Shown: positions 40,146 through 49,143 of the stretch, piece by piece
Layout of the letters: each line of letters starts with the position of its first letter
How positions within the stretch are numbered: position 1 is the first letter of the stretch
DNA from: Anaerococcus senegalensis JC48
GTDB lineage: Bacteria; Bacillota; Clostridia; Tissierellales; Peptoniphilaceae
Direction: 5' to 3'
Length of the DNA stretch: 64,000 bases
Assembly: GCF_000321005.1 (NCBI RefSeq)
Contig: NZ_HE578907.1
Span: 728,859-792,858, forward strand
Program-made: the position numbers and the translations under genes
The notes under the pieces: generated by a model
The model's database searches: none
What the model was told of the DNA's origin: nothing
Seen by the model: only the letters and a program-made list of their open reading frames with translations

Positions 40146-40721
40146 CTATGCTAATCCTGCAAAGCCCATAAAAGCAATTGACATTAGACCTAGAGTAATC
40201 AAAGTAATAGGTCCACCCTTGAAAGCTTCTGGCAAGTCGTTATCTTCTATTTTTTCTCTTATAGAAGCAAGTATTACTAAAGCAATTAGAAAACCTACTG
40301 CTGCTGCCGCTGAGTTTACAACAGTTTCTAATAAATTATAACTATCATTAATGTTTTTTATAGCAACACCCAAGACCATACAGTTAGTAGTAATTAATGG
40401 TAAATAAACCCCCAATGCATCATATAAATTTGGCATTGATTTTTTCATAATAATTTCTACTATTTGTACTAAAGATGCAATTACAAGAATAAATACTACT
40501 GTTTGCAAATATCCAATATTTAATGGATCTAATATGTAGTATTGTATAATCCATGTAATTAATGAGCTTAAAGTTACTACAAATATAACTGCTGCTCCCA
40601 TTCCTTTTGCTGTTTCTACTTTACCTGAAACTCCAAGAACAGGACAGATTCCTAAAAATTGTCCTAATACATAATTATTTACAAAAATTGATGCAATAAT
40701 TATTGAAAATAAATTTGACAT
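40146..40721 (-). CDS. rnfA: Rnf complex subunit A
   Basis: 191 aa, six membrane segments. VNNYVLGQFLGICPVLGVSG with the conserved Cys, ITWIIQYYILDPLNIGYLQT, YLPLITTNCMVLGVAI (second Cys) and REKIEDNDLPEAFKGGPITL are typical RnfA. Homologous to RnfE; the two form the inner membrane core with a shared Fe-S cluster. Confidence 0.96.
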   Translation of the reverse strand: MSNLFSIIIASIFVNNYVLGQFLGICPVLGVSGKVETAKGMGAAVIFVVTLSSLITWIIQYYILDPLNIGYLQTVVFILVIASLVQIVEIIMKKSMPNLYDALGVYLPLITTNCMVLGVAIKNINDSYNLLETVVNSAAAAVGFLIALVILASIREKIEDNDLPEAFKGGPITLITLGLMSIAFMGFAGLA

Positions 40722-40729
40722 AATTCCTC

Positions 40730-41395
40730 CTACTTATTATTTTTCTTCTTGTTTGAAATAGCTGCTGCTACTGCAAACATGATTCCTAGGATAATAAATG
40801 AAGATGCAGGTTGAATTAAAAATCCAATTGTAAAATCTTCAGGAATTATTCTATTATCTAGTAATGTTCCATTTCCAAATAATTCTCTTATAGCTGCAAG
40901 AATTGAAATTGCTATAGTATAGCCTAAACCTTGGCCTAGTCCATCAATAATTGATGCAATAGGACCTTGTTGAGATGCAAATCCTTCAGCTCTAGCAAGA
41001 ATAATACAGTTTACAACTATAAGTGGAATAAAAATCCCTAATGATTGATCAAGAGCTGGTAGGTAAGCTTTTATTAACATTTGTACCATAGTTACGAAAG
41101 ATGCGATAACAACAATAAATGCTGGTATTCTAACTTCACCAGGTATAAAATTCCTTAATAAAGAAATAACTAAATTTGAAAGTGTAAGTACAAATATTAC
41201 AGCAGCTCCCATACCGATAGCATTAAAAAGTGATGACGAAATAGCAAGTACAGAACACATACCTACCATTTGAACAAACACTGGGTTATTAGAAAATATT
41301 CCATCTTTAAAAACTTTTAGTAAATTAGGAGATTTTTTCTTTCTTTTTTCTTTTTCTTTTTGAACATCAATTGGTTTTCCCGTTTGTCTTTCCAT
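40730..41395 (-). CDS. rnfE: Rnf complex subunit E
   Basis: 221 aa. The basic N-terminal extension (VQKEKEKRKKKSPNLLKVFK) is followed by FSNNPVFVQMVGMCSVLAIS, IPAFIVVIASFVTMVQMLIK, LGIFIPLIVVNCIILARAEG and FLIQPASSFIILGIMFA. Six membrane segments, Cys in the same places as RnfA. Paired with RnfA in the membrane. Confidence 0.95.
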   Translation of the reverse strand: MERQTGKPIDVQKEKEKRKKKSPNLLKVFKDGIFSNNPVFVQMVGMCSVLAISSSLFNAIGMGAAVIFVLTLSNLVISLLRNFIPGEVRIPAFIVVIASFVTMVQMLIKAYLPALDQSLGIFIPLIVVNCIILARAEGFASQQGPIASIIDGLGQGLGYTIAISILAAIRELFGNGTLLDNRIIPEDFTIGFLIQPASSFIILGIMFAVAAAISNKKKNNK

Positions 41396-41406
41396 TATAA
41401 ACCTCC

Positions 41407-41946
41407 CTACTTAATATCCTTTAATACATCACGAGCTGTATTTATTCCCTTTAAAATAGCATCTGTTGAATATGTAGCTCCTGATATTCCAACAATTTCA
41501 TTTTCAGATCCAGCTTCAGATGCTCCTACTTTTTTATCCATACTCACACCCTTAACGCCTTCTTTAAACCAATCTTCTTCCATTTGAAGACCAAATCCTG
41601 CAGATTCTGCATGTTTCAAAGGACTGAATCCTGTTAATTTATTCTCTTTATCAACACCAACGATAAATTCAATATCTCCACCGTATCCACCTTTGGCATT
41701 TACATCAAATACATAACCTTTGTCTCCATCAGCCTTATAAACTCCTTTTACAGACTCAGGATAATCTCCTTTTACTTCTTCAAAGCTTTTACCTTCTGGA
41801 AAAGCAATTTTTAATGATTCCTTCAATTTTTCTTTTTCAGCTTTTTTAATAATTGGATCTGTAACTGAATTTGTAAAGGCCAACACTAAAGCTGATACGG
41901 CTGTAATTATTAATAATTTGATTCCTAATTTTAATGCTTTATTCAT
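41407..41946 (-). CDS. rnfG: Rnf complex subunit G (FMN-binding)
   Basis: 179 aa from ATG 41946, inside the end of rnfD (GGGGAAAAAG upstream). One membrane helix (LIITAVSALVLAFTNSVTDP), periplasmic-side domain with GGYGGDIEFIVGVDKENKLT, GFGLQMEE and the flavinylation motif SGATYSTDAILKG, where a Thr takes covalent FMN. A typical RnfG. Confidence 0.95.
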   Translation of the reverse strand: MNKALKLGIKLLIITAVSALVLAFTNSVTDPIIKKAEKEKLKESLKIAFPEGKSFEEVKGDYPESVKGVYKADGDKGYVFDVNAKGGYGGDIEFIVGVDKENKLTGFSPLKHAESAGFGLQMEEDWFKEGVKGVSMDKKVGASEAGSENEIVGISGATYSTDAILKGINTARDVLKDIK

Positions 41947-42877
41947 CTTTTTCCCCTTTATTAGATACACCAAATACCTTAGGCATTGTTTTACTATCTA
42001 TAAGTGGAACTAATAAGTTCATTAATAGAATTGAATATGAAACACCTTCTGGATATCCACCAAAAACTCTTATAAGTGAAGTGATAAGTCCACATCCGAA
42101 GGCAAATATTATCTCTCCTTTTTTTGTTACAGGACTTGTTGTATAGTCAGTTGCCATGAAAAATGCACCTAGCATAAGTCCACCTGATAATAATTGCTCA
42201 AGTATTCCATCTACAGATTTATTGAAAATCATCAACAAAACTGCTGTTGTTAATATGTATACTGCAGGTATTCTTAATGAAATAACTTTTCTAATTACTA
42301 AATATGCTGCTCCGATTAATATAGCAAGTGCTGAAACTTCTCCTATACATCCTCCCATATTACCAATAAACATATCTAATAAGCCAGGTTTATCTCCACC
42401 TGATAAAACTGTTGCTGCTGAAACTGCTGAAACTTTTCCAGGTGCTACATAATTTGACATATTTTTTGACCAAGATGCAAGTAAAAATGCTCTTGCTCCA
42501 AGTGCTGGGTTTACAATATTTTGCCCAATCCCACCAAAAAATTGTTTACAAATTACTATAGCAAATGCAGCTCCTATAACTGTTTGCCAGATTGGCATTG
42601 TAACAGGAATATTATAGGCTAAAAGTAAACCTGTAACTACTGCAGATAAATCATTTATTGATGTATCTCTTTTCATAACTTTGTTAGAAATAAATTCTGC
42701 TATTATACAACTTAAAACTGATGCTATTATTAAAGCCAACGCTTTTGTACCAAAGTAATAAACTCCTACAAGTCCTGTTGGAATAAGAGCAATTATTACA
42801 TCTAACATTTCTTTAGTAACAGTTCTCTCGCTTCTCATATGAGGAGAGGATGATACTAATAATTTTTTTGCTTCCAT
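41939..42877 (-). CDS. rnfD: Rnf complex subunit D
   Basis: 312 aa, about nine membrane segments. SSPHMRSERTVTKEMLDVII at the start, GGIGQNIVNPALGARAFLLA, GEVSALAILIGAAYLVIRKV, MATDYTTSPVTKKGE (FMN attachment region) and IRVFGGYPEGVSYSILLMN are conserved RnfD/NqrB motifs. Main membrane subunit, probably the ion channel. Confidence 0.96.
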   Translation of the reverse strand: MEAKKLLVSSSPHMRSERTVTKEMLDVIIALIPTGLVGVYYFGTKALALIIASVLSCIIAEFISNKVMKRDTSINDLSAVVTGLLLAYNIPVTMPIWQTVIGAAFAIVICKQFFGGIGQNIVNPALGARAFLLASWSKNMSNYVAPGKVSAVSAATVLSGGDKPGLLDMFIGNMGGCIGEVSALAILIGAAYLVIRKVISLRIPAVYILTTAVLLMIFNKSVDGILEQLLSGGLMLGAFFMATDYTTSPVTKKGEIIFAFGCGLITSLIRVFGGYPEGVSYSILLMNLLVPLIDSKTMPKVFGVSNKGEKDE

Positions 42878-42888
42878 TTAATTCTCCT

Positions 42889-44205
42889 CTACTTTCCTGC
42901 TTGACGAATTTGTCTTTTTCCAAATCTAATAGCTTCAACTAATGGTCTTTTAGATGGACAAATATATGAACATGAACCGCATTCAATACAATCTAGTATA
43001 TGTAAATCTTGTGCTTTATCAAATTTTTCTTTAAGTGAAAATTTATGAATTAAAAGTGGCATAAGTCCTACTGGACACACGCTTACACACTTAGCACATC
43101 TAATACATGGATTTGTAATTGGTGCTTTTGATTCTTCTTTATTTAAAACTAATATACAGTTACTAGCTTTTTCTACTGGTTGGTTAACATTTGGTTGAGC
43201 AATTCCCATCATTGGTCCACCATTTATAACTTTTCCAGCATCTTCTGTCATTCCGCCAGCTTCTTCAATCATATGTTCAAAGCTTGTTCCAAGTCTAACT
43301 AAGAAATTAGAAGGATTTTTTATTCCATGACCTGTTACTGTCATGTATCTTTCTATCAATGGTTTTCCATAATAAACTGCTTCATAAACTGCGTTTGCTG
43401 AAGAAACGTTTGATACTATAACTCCAACATCCATTGGAAGACCACCTGAAGGCACTTCTCTATGTAATACTGCGTTTATTATTCTTTTTTCATCACCTTG
43501 TGGATATTTGGTAACCATTGTAGCAAGTTCTAGTTTTGTTGAATTTTTAGCTGCTATTGCTTTTCTTACTTTTTCAATTGCTTCTTGTTTATTATCTTCG
43601 ATTGCTATAATTCCCTTTTTAGCATCTACTGCTTTTACAAGAAGTTCCAAACTATCTACAATTATTTCAGCTTTTGTTTTTAAAAGATAATCATCGCAAG
43701 TAACGTAAGGTTCACATTCTGCACCATTAATAATTACAGTATCAACTGGTTTATTTGGTGAATATTTTATATGTGCAGGAAATGCTGCTCCTCCCATACC
43801 TACAAGACCATTTTCTTTCATTGCCTCAACTATTTTTTCTTTAGTTAGGTTAGTAACATCTTTTCTTTCATAGTTAATTTCTTGGTCATAGCCTTCTGTA
43901 TCGATTACTACAGCTTTAGCATTCTTACCTGATGCTGTTTGTATATCTATAACATTTGTAACTTTACCGCTAACTGATGAGTGAATGTTACATGAAAAAT
44001 TACCTACAGCTTCACCTATAAGCTCTCCTACTTTCACTTCATCGTTTTTCTTAACTAAACATTTGCTTGGAGCTCCGATATGTTGAGTAAGTGGAATTGT
44101 TACAGTTTTTGGTACTTTTGCAACAATTAAGTTACTATTTTCACTTAATTCCTTGTACTCTGGAATCTTAACTCCATTGTCAAATGACAAATTTTCTAGA
44201 GCCAT
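42889..44205 (-). CDS. rnfC: Rnf complex subunit C
   Basis: 438 aa from ATG 44205 (AAAGGAGAGATT upstream). NADH/FMN-binding region with MVGMGGAAFPAHIKYSPNKP variant, INGAECEPYVTCDD, PQGDEKRIINAVL, and two [4Fe-4S] motifs CIRCAKCVSVCPVGLMP and CIECGSCSYICPSKRPL near the C-terminus. Peripheral subunit where NAD+ is reduced. First gene of the rnf operon. Confidence 0.97.
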   Translation of the reverse strand: MALENLSFDNGVKIPEYKELSENSNLIVAKVPKTVTIPLTQHIGAPSKCLVKKNDEVKVGELIGEAVGNFSCNIHSSVSGKVTNVIDIQTASGKNAKAVVIDTEGYDQEINYERKDVTNLTKEKIVEAMKENGLVGMGGAAFPAHIKYSPNKPVDTVIINGAECEPYVTCDDYLLKTKAEIIVDSLELLVKAVDAKKGIIAIEDNKQEAIEKVRKAIAAKNSTKLELATMVTKYPQGDEKRIINAVLHREVPSGGLPMDVGVIVSNVSSANAVYEAVYYGKPLIERYMTVTGHGIKNPSNFLVRLGTSFEHMIEEAGGMTEDAGKVINGGPMMGIAQPNVNQPVEKASNCILVLNKEESKAPITNPCIRCAKCVSVCPVGLMPLLIHKFSLKEKFDKAQDLHILDCIECGSCSYICPSKRPLVEAIRFGKRQIRQAGK

Positions 44206-44268
44206 AATCTCTCCTTTCATTTATGCGTATATTATGATTATAAATTATTTGATGATTTTAATCAATAA

Positions 44269-44925
44269 TTAGAAGACATCAAATAATATTTTTTTAACAA
44301 ATTTCTTATAATTTTTAATAGATAGTTCTCTTCTATTTTTTAATTCTTTGTCACTTGGAAGTCCATCTTCATAAAAAACTTTCATCAAATCATAATTTGA
44401 ATTAATTTTTATAACATATTGCCTAGTTTCTTCTACTGGAATTTTTGTTGGATCTGGGTCATGTTTATCTATCTTTTTTTCATTAATCCATTTATCTACA
44501 TTTCCAATTCCACCATTATATGCTGCTAATGCTAAATCTACATTATTATAATATTTGTATAAATAATTAAAATATCCAACTCCCAAATTTAAATTATAAT
44601 CAACATCTTTTAATTTATCCGGATAATATTCTTCTCCTATTAACTCTGCACTATGCTTTGCAGATGCATCTAATAATTGCATCAAACCTTTAGCATTTTG
44701 ATTAGAATGAGCACCATTATCATAATCACTTTCTACTTTTATTATTGACGCAATTAATAGAGGATCCATATTATATTTCTCAGAATATTTTTTAATTTCA
44801 TCTTGGTAGGCAATTTTTTGTCTTGAAGTTTGATAAGCAACTATTGAAAAACTTATTATAATTGCCATAACTATCCCTATTACTATAAGTCCTAAAATTT
44901 TAAAAATACTTTTTAAAGCTTTCAT
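44269..44925 (-). CDS. Membrane-anchored lytic transglycosylase (SLT family)
   Basis: 218 aa. N-terminal membrane anchor (ILGLIVIGIVMAIIISFSIV) and an SLT domain: DPLLIASIIKVESDYDNGAH with catalytic Glu, NAKGLMQL, NLGVGYFNYLYKYY and LALAAYNGGIGNV, then TRQYVIKI. Cleaves peptidoglycan glycan strands. In Clostridia this gene often follows coaE, as here, with four bases overlap. Confidence 0.92.
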   Translation of the reverse strand: MKALKSIFKILGLIVIGIVMAIIISFSIVAYQTSRQKIAYQDEIKKYSEKYNMDPLLIASIIKVESDYDNGAHSNQNAKGLMQLLDASAKHSAELIGEEYYPDKLKDVDYNLNLGVGYFNYLYKYYNNVDLALAAYNGGIGNVDKWINEKKIDKHDPDPTKIPVEETRQYVIKINSNYDLMKVFYEDGLPSDKELKNRRELSIKNYKKFVKKILFDVF

Positions 44926-45512
44926 TTTTTCTCCAAATTATCTAAAGCTATATCTACTTTTTTTTCCAAATCATCTAAACTTGTGCTGTTATCAAATATA
45001 AGGTCTGACTTTTCTTTCATAAGTGAAAAGTTTTGACTATTTATTTTTTTTATGGCAAAATCTTTATCAATTTTATCTCTATTCATAAGTCTTTTTATTT
45101 GTACATCCTTATTTGTAGTAACAAGCCATACATATTCACAAGGAAATTTTTCTTTCATTTGAAAATATAAGGGAATTTCAATAAAAACATTTTTTTCCTT
45201 TGAATTTTCTATTTCCTTATTTATATATGAAATAATATTTTTATGGCTTATTTTATTTATCAATTCTCTTTTTTTAGGATCATTAAAAATAATTTCTCCA
45301 AGAATTCTTTTATTAATAATCCCATCTTCAAAGGCCTCGTTAAAGGCCCCTGATGATAAAATTTCTCTATAATTAATTTGATCTTTTTCTAAAAGTTTTG
45401 CATTAATCTTATCACTATCTATAACAAAATAACCCTTTTTTCTTAAAATATCTGATAAAGAAGATTTACCACTTGATATTGTGCCAGTTATTACAATCCT
45501 ATTTTGATTCAT
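44922..45512 (-). CDS. coaE: Dephospho-CoA kinase
   Basis: 196 aa. P-loop GTISSGKSS at residues 10-18, GYFVIDSDKINAKLLEKDQI, KKRELINKISHKNII and VWLVTTNKDVQIKRLMNRDK. Phosphorylates dephospho-CoA, the last step of CoA synthesis. Its start lies in the end of polA (14-base overlap), the usual polA-coaE order. Confidence 0.94.
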   Translation of the reverse strand: MNQNRIVITGTISSGKSSLSDILRKKGYFVIDSDKINAKLLEKDQINYREILSSGAFNEAFEDGIINKRILGEIIFNDPKKRELINKISHKNIISYINKEIENSKEKNVFIEIPLYFQMKEKFPCEYVWLVTTNKDVQIKRLMNRDKIDKDFAIKKINSQNFSLMKEKSDLIFDNSTSLDDLEKKVDIALDNLEKK

Positions 45513-48141
45513 ACATGCTATCTCCGCTATCTATATCGACTAAAAGTGGTACTTTCAATTTTACCGCCTCTTCCATAGAAGATTTTAATATTTCTTTTGC
45601 CTTTTCTAAATCTTTTTTACTTGCCTCTATGATTATTTCATCATGGATTTGTAGGACAATTTTCGCATCTATCTTAGCTTTTTTTAGATTTAGGTATGAA
45701 TTTATCATGGCAAATTTTATAATATCAGCAGCTGAACCTTGAATTGGAGTGTTTAATGCAACTCTTTCTCCAAAACTTCTCACATTGAAATTTTTAGAAT
45801 TTATTTCTGGAACATACCTTCTTCTATTAAATATGGTGTTTACGAAGCCTTCTTCCTTGGCTTTTTTTACAATATCTTTCATATATTTTTTTATTTGAGG
45901 ATAAGTATTGAGATAATTATCTATATATTCCTTGGCTCTTTTTCTAGGAATATTTAAATTTTGGCTTAAACCATAATCACTTATTCCATAAATTATTCCA
46001 AAATTCACAGCCTTTGCTTCACTTCTTTGTAATTTTGTAACCTCATCTATTGGTGTATCAAAGACTTCTGATGCTGTTTTTGTATGAATGTCTATATCAT
46101 GAGAAAAAGCTTCTTGCATTTTTTTATCATTTGCAAGGTGGGCTAAGACCCTTAATTCTATTTGTGAGTAGTCTGCATCAATTAAGATTTTTTCATTATC
46201 TGCCTTAAAGGCCTTTCTAATTTTTCTTCCCTCTTCTGTTCTAATTGGAAGATTTTGTAGGTTTGGCTCAGTTGATGAAAGTCTTCCTGTAGCTGTTACA
46301 TTTTGCTTGAAGGTTGATCTTATTCTTCCATCCTCGTCAATACATTCTTCTAAACTTTCAAGATAGGTTGATTTTAACTTATACATCTCCCTATATCTTT
46401 CAATTTTTTCTATTATAGGGTGCTTATCTCTTAGTTTTTCCAAAACTTTTGCATTTGTTGAATATCCTGTCTTTGTTTTTTTGATAATTGGAAGTTTTAA
46501 GTCTTCAAATAGAATTTTCGAAAGTTGTTTTGGTGAGTTTATATTAAACTCACTGCCAGAAAGCTCATAAATTATTTTTTCTAAATCTTTAAGCTCAAGT
46601 GAAACTTCATCTTTTATCTTTTCAAGCTCATCTATATCACATACAAAGCCAGTAATTTCCATATCTGCCAAAACTTTGGATAATTTAATTTCACAATCTT
46701 TATAAAGATCATACATAGATAGTTCTTTTAACTTATTAGTTAATATATCAAGACTATCCTCTATTGCATTTATAATTGATGCTAAATATTTTCCAAGCTC
46801 TTCATTACTTAAATCTTTATAAGATTTCTTATTTCTGCCCTTTCCCAACAAATCTTCTTCATTTAAAACTTCATATTTTAAAAATGCTTGACTAAAAGTT
46901 TTTAAATCATATGAAGATCTTGAAGGATCTATAAGATAGTGCATAAGCATAGTATCATCATAAGGAAAATTTATTTCTATACCCAACTTATTAAAAAGTA
47001 CTATATCTTCTTTTATATCAAAAGAAACCTTATTGATATTTTCATCTTCAAAGTATTTTTTGAAATTTTCTACAAATTTTTGGTCTGGATTATAGATAAA
47101 AGTGTTGGATGAAGGTGACTTTATTGCAATCTTAAAAGCTTTTGAATGTATATAGTTATCATTTTCAAAAATAGTCTTAAAATAAAAAATCTTTTCTTTT
47201 TCAATATCTTCTATTATTGAAAAATCATCATCAGTAAAGGAGTAAGAAAAATCTAAATCTTCTCTTTGAACATCATTTCCGTCTTCAAATTTTTCCAAAA
47301 ATTTATTGAAATTATATTTTGAAAATTTCTCCTTCAAAGTATTTATATCAGGATCAGATACCTTTAAATCACTTATCTTAAAATTAACAGGAGCATTTGT
47401 GACTATAGTTCCAATTTTTTTAGATAAAAAGGCAATTTGTCTTGAATTTTCAAGATTTTCCTTGGTTTTTTTGCCACTAATATCATCTAAATTTTCATAC
47501 AAATCTTCCATTGACCCATATTTTTTAATATATTTAATGGCAGTTTTTTCTCCAATTCCGTCAACACCTGGAATATTATCAGACTTATCACCCATAAGCC
47601 CCTTTACATCTATTAATTGTTTAGGACTAAGGCCATAATCTTCTTTAATTTTTTCTTCGGTAATTTCTTCCACTTGAGAAATTCCCTTTCTTGTAAGATA
47701 AACAATAACATCATCATTTACAAGTTGAAAATAATCCTTATCTCCAGTTATTATTACAGTTTCAAGACCTTCATCTTTTGCAATTTTTGAATATGTCCCA
47801 ACAATATCATCAGCCTCAAAGCCATCTATATCTAAATACTTGACATTAAGTGATTCAAGAATATCTTTTAAAATTCCAAATTGATAATTTAGTTCATTTG
47901 GAGCTTTGTCCCTATTTGCCTTATAATCTTCAAATTCCTTATGCCTAAAAGTTTTTGTCTTTTTATCAAAGGCAACCAAGATATAATCAGGTTTATATTC
48001 TTCAACAGCCCTAAAATACATAGTCAAAAATCCATAAACGCCATTGGTCATAACACCATCAGCATTAGTAAGATTAGGAAGGGCAAAAAAAGCTCTAAAA
48101 ATCAAACTAGATCCATCAATCAGCATTACTTTTTTACTCAT
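45499..48141 (-). CDS. polA: DNA polymerase I
   Basis: 880 aa from ATG 48141 (AGAAAGGAGATTTAT upstream). 5'-nuclease domain with MLIDGSSLIFRAFFALPN and VKGLMGDKSDNIPGVDGIGE. The middle 3'-5' exonuclease domain has lost the DxE motif, as in Bacillus-type enzymes. Polymerase motifs: TATGRLSSTEPNLQNLPIRT, DADYSQIELRVLAHL, RSEAKAVNFGIIYGIS, LQIHDEIIIEA. Okazaki fragment maturation and repair. Confidence 0.97.
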   Translation of the reverse strand: MSKKVMLIDGSSLIFRAFFALPNLTNADGVMTNGVYGFLTMYFRAVEEYKPDYILVAFDKKTKTFRHKEFEDYKANRDKAPNELNYQFGILKDILESLNVKYLDIDGFEADDIVGTYSKIAKDEGLETVIITGDKDYFQLVNDDVIVYLTRKGISQVEEITEEKIKEDYGLSPKQLIDVKGLMGDKSDNIPGVDGIGEKTAIKYIKKYGSMEDLYENLDDISGKKTKENLENSRQIAFLSKKIGTIVTNAPVNFKISDLKVSDPDINTLKEKFSKYNFNKFLEKFEDGNDVQREDLDFSYSFTDDDFSIIEDIEKEKIFYFKTIFENDNYIHSKAFKIAIKSPSSNTFIYNPDQKFVENFKKYFEDENINKVSFDIKEDIVLFNKLGIEINFPYDDTMLMHYLIDPSRSSYDLKTFSQAFLKYEVLNEEDLLGKGRNKKSYKDLSNEELGKYLASIINAIEDSLDILTNKLKELSMYDLYKDCEIKLSKVLADMEITGFVCDIDELEKIKDEVSLELKDLEKIIYELSGSEFNINSPKQLSKILFEDLKLPIIKKTKTGYSTNAKVLEKLRDKHPIIEKIERYREMYKLKSTYLESLEECIDEDGRIRSTFKQNVTATGRLSSTEPNLQNLPIRTEEGRKIRKAFKADNEKILIDADYSQIELRVLAHLANDKKMQEAFSHDIDIHTKTASEVFDTPIDEVTKLQRSEAKAVNFGIIYGISDYGLSQNLNIPRKRAKEYIDNYLNTYPQIKKYMKDIVKKAKEEGFVNTIFNRRRYVPEINSKNFNVRSFGERVALNTPIQGSAADIIKFAMINSYLNLKKAKIDAKIVLQIHDEIIIEASKKDLEKAKEILKSSMEEAVKLKVPLLVDIDSGDSMYESK

Positions 48142-48188
48142 ATAAATCTCCTTTCTATTAGTATAACATATTTTATTTTTCACAAAAA

Positions 48189-48214
48189 AAGTAAGTAAAA
48201 AAATCTACTTACTT
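48189..48214 (-). terminator. Terminator upstream of polA
   Basis: AAGTAAGTA (48189-48197) and TACTTACTT (48206-48214) pair perfectly; on the - strand seven T follow. It lies between tRNA-Leu and polA and insulates polA from tRNA transcription. Confidence 0.7.
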
Positions 48215-48283
48215 AAATAAACATTTATTAATTTTAAAATATTTAATAAAATTATTGCCAACACGTTACCCACACCACAAATA

Positions 48284-48313
48284 TAAAAAAAGCTATACCC
48301 CTTGGTATAGCTC
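48284..48313 (-). terminator. Terminator of tRNA-Leu(CAA)
   Basis: AGCTATACC (48291-48299) and GGTATAGCT (48304-48312) form a strong stem with a four-base loop, followed on the - strand by TTTTTTT. About 30 bases beyond the tRNA 3' end. Confidence 0.9.
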
Positions 48314-48339
48314 AAATATGAAAAAAATAAAAAAATTAA

Positions 48340-48426
48340 TGGTGCTGGTGGTGGGACTTGAACCCACACGTTCCGGAGAACAACAGAGTTTGAGTCTGTC
48401 TCGTCTGCCAATTCCGACACACCAGC
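48340..48426 (-). tRNA. tRNA-Leu (anticodon CAA)
   Basis: 87 nt with encoded CCA. Acceptor GCTGGTG, anticodon arm ACAGA-CTCAAAC-TCTGT carrying CAA, and a long variable arm, typical of tRNA-Leu. The translated ORF across it is spurious. Confidence 0.97.
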
Positions 48427-48478
48427 ATTAACACTACCTGTATATTATAGCACCATTTTTTTTCTATTGCAAATATTT

Positions 48479-49069
48479 TTACATTTTTCTTAAATTTTTA
48501 TAATCTAATATTAACTCTTTGATATTATTTTTTAATTTTTGTCCTTTTTTAGAGTAGTAAAATTTTAGTGTTCCAACAGCTGTGAGAATTCCTATAATAA
48601 TTCCAAAAATAACATCTGATGGAAAATGAACATATAAGTATAATCTAGAAAAGGCAATTAAAACTGCAAGTATAGTAGACATTATATTAATAGTTTTTGA
48701 TTTTGAAAAAAATAATATTACAGTTAACATACAAAATGAAATTGCTGAATGACCTGATGGAAAGGATGGATCTTGTGGTTTTAAAACTAATAATTTTACC
48801 CCATCAACAAGTTCAAATGGCCTTGTTCTTCCTACAGCAGGTTTTAATATTAAATTAACAATAATTGTATTAACTAAAAGACAAAGAACCATTAGCCTTG
48901 CCATTTTTTTATATTCTTTTGTTGTTAGAAAAATCAAAATTAATAATATCCAAAAAATCCCCATATTACCAAGAGCAGTTATAGTTGTCATTATCTTGTC
49001 TATCAATGGACTTTTTAAGTTTTGTAAAAAATTTAAAATAGAAATGTCTATTTTCGTTATTAAATTCAT
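48479..49069 (-). CDS. PAP2 family membrane phosphatase
   Basis: 196 aa from ATG 49069 (AAAGGGGAAAAT upstream). Five to six membrane segments and the three-part active site: KPAVGRTRP, PSGHSAISF and SRLYLYVHFPSDV. Probably undecaprenyl pyrophosphate or phosphatidate phosphatase at the membrane. Substrate not determinable from sequence. Confidence 0.93.
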   Translation of the reverse strand: MNLITKIDISILNFLQNLKSPLIDKIMTTITALGNMGIFWILLILIFLTTKEYKKMARLMVLCLLVNTIIVNLILKPAVGRTRPFELVDGVKLLVLKPQDPSFPSGHSAISFCMLTVILFFSKSKTINIMSTILAVLIAFSRLYLYVHFPSDVIFGIIIGILTAVGTLKFYYSKKGQKLKNNIKELILDYKNLRKM

Positions 49070-49116
49070 ATTTTCCCCTTTATATCCTTTGAATAATTTT
49101 ATCATAAAGAAAGAAA

Positions 49117-49141
49117 ATAAAAAAGACTGCACTTGCAGCCT
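49117..49141 (-). terminator. Terminator after the CapA-like gene
   Basis: AGACTGCA (49124-49131) and TGCAGCCT (49134-49141) form an 8-bp stem with one G-T pair and a two-base loop; T run follows on the - strand. It overlaps the gap before the PAP2 gene, so that gene needs its own promoter. Confidence 0.8.
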
Positions 49142-49143
49142 TT

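Noticed and set aside
39712..40341. + strand ORF of 209 codons opposite rnfB/rnfA
   Set aside because: The - strand genes are certain; the + frame is a codon-usage shadow without start signals.
48205..48420. - strand ORF of 71 codons across tRNA-Leu(CAA)
   Set aside because: It is translation of the tRNA gene (VQVPPPAP-type sequence is a known artefact of tRNA-Leu) and has no ribosome binding site.
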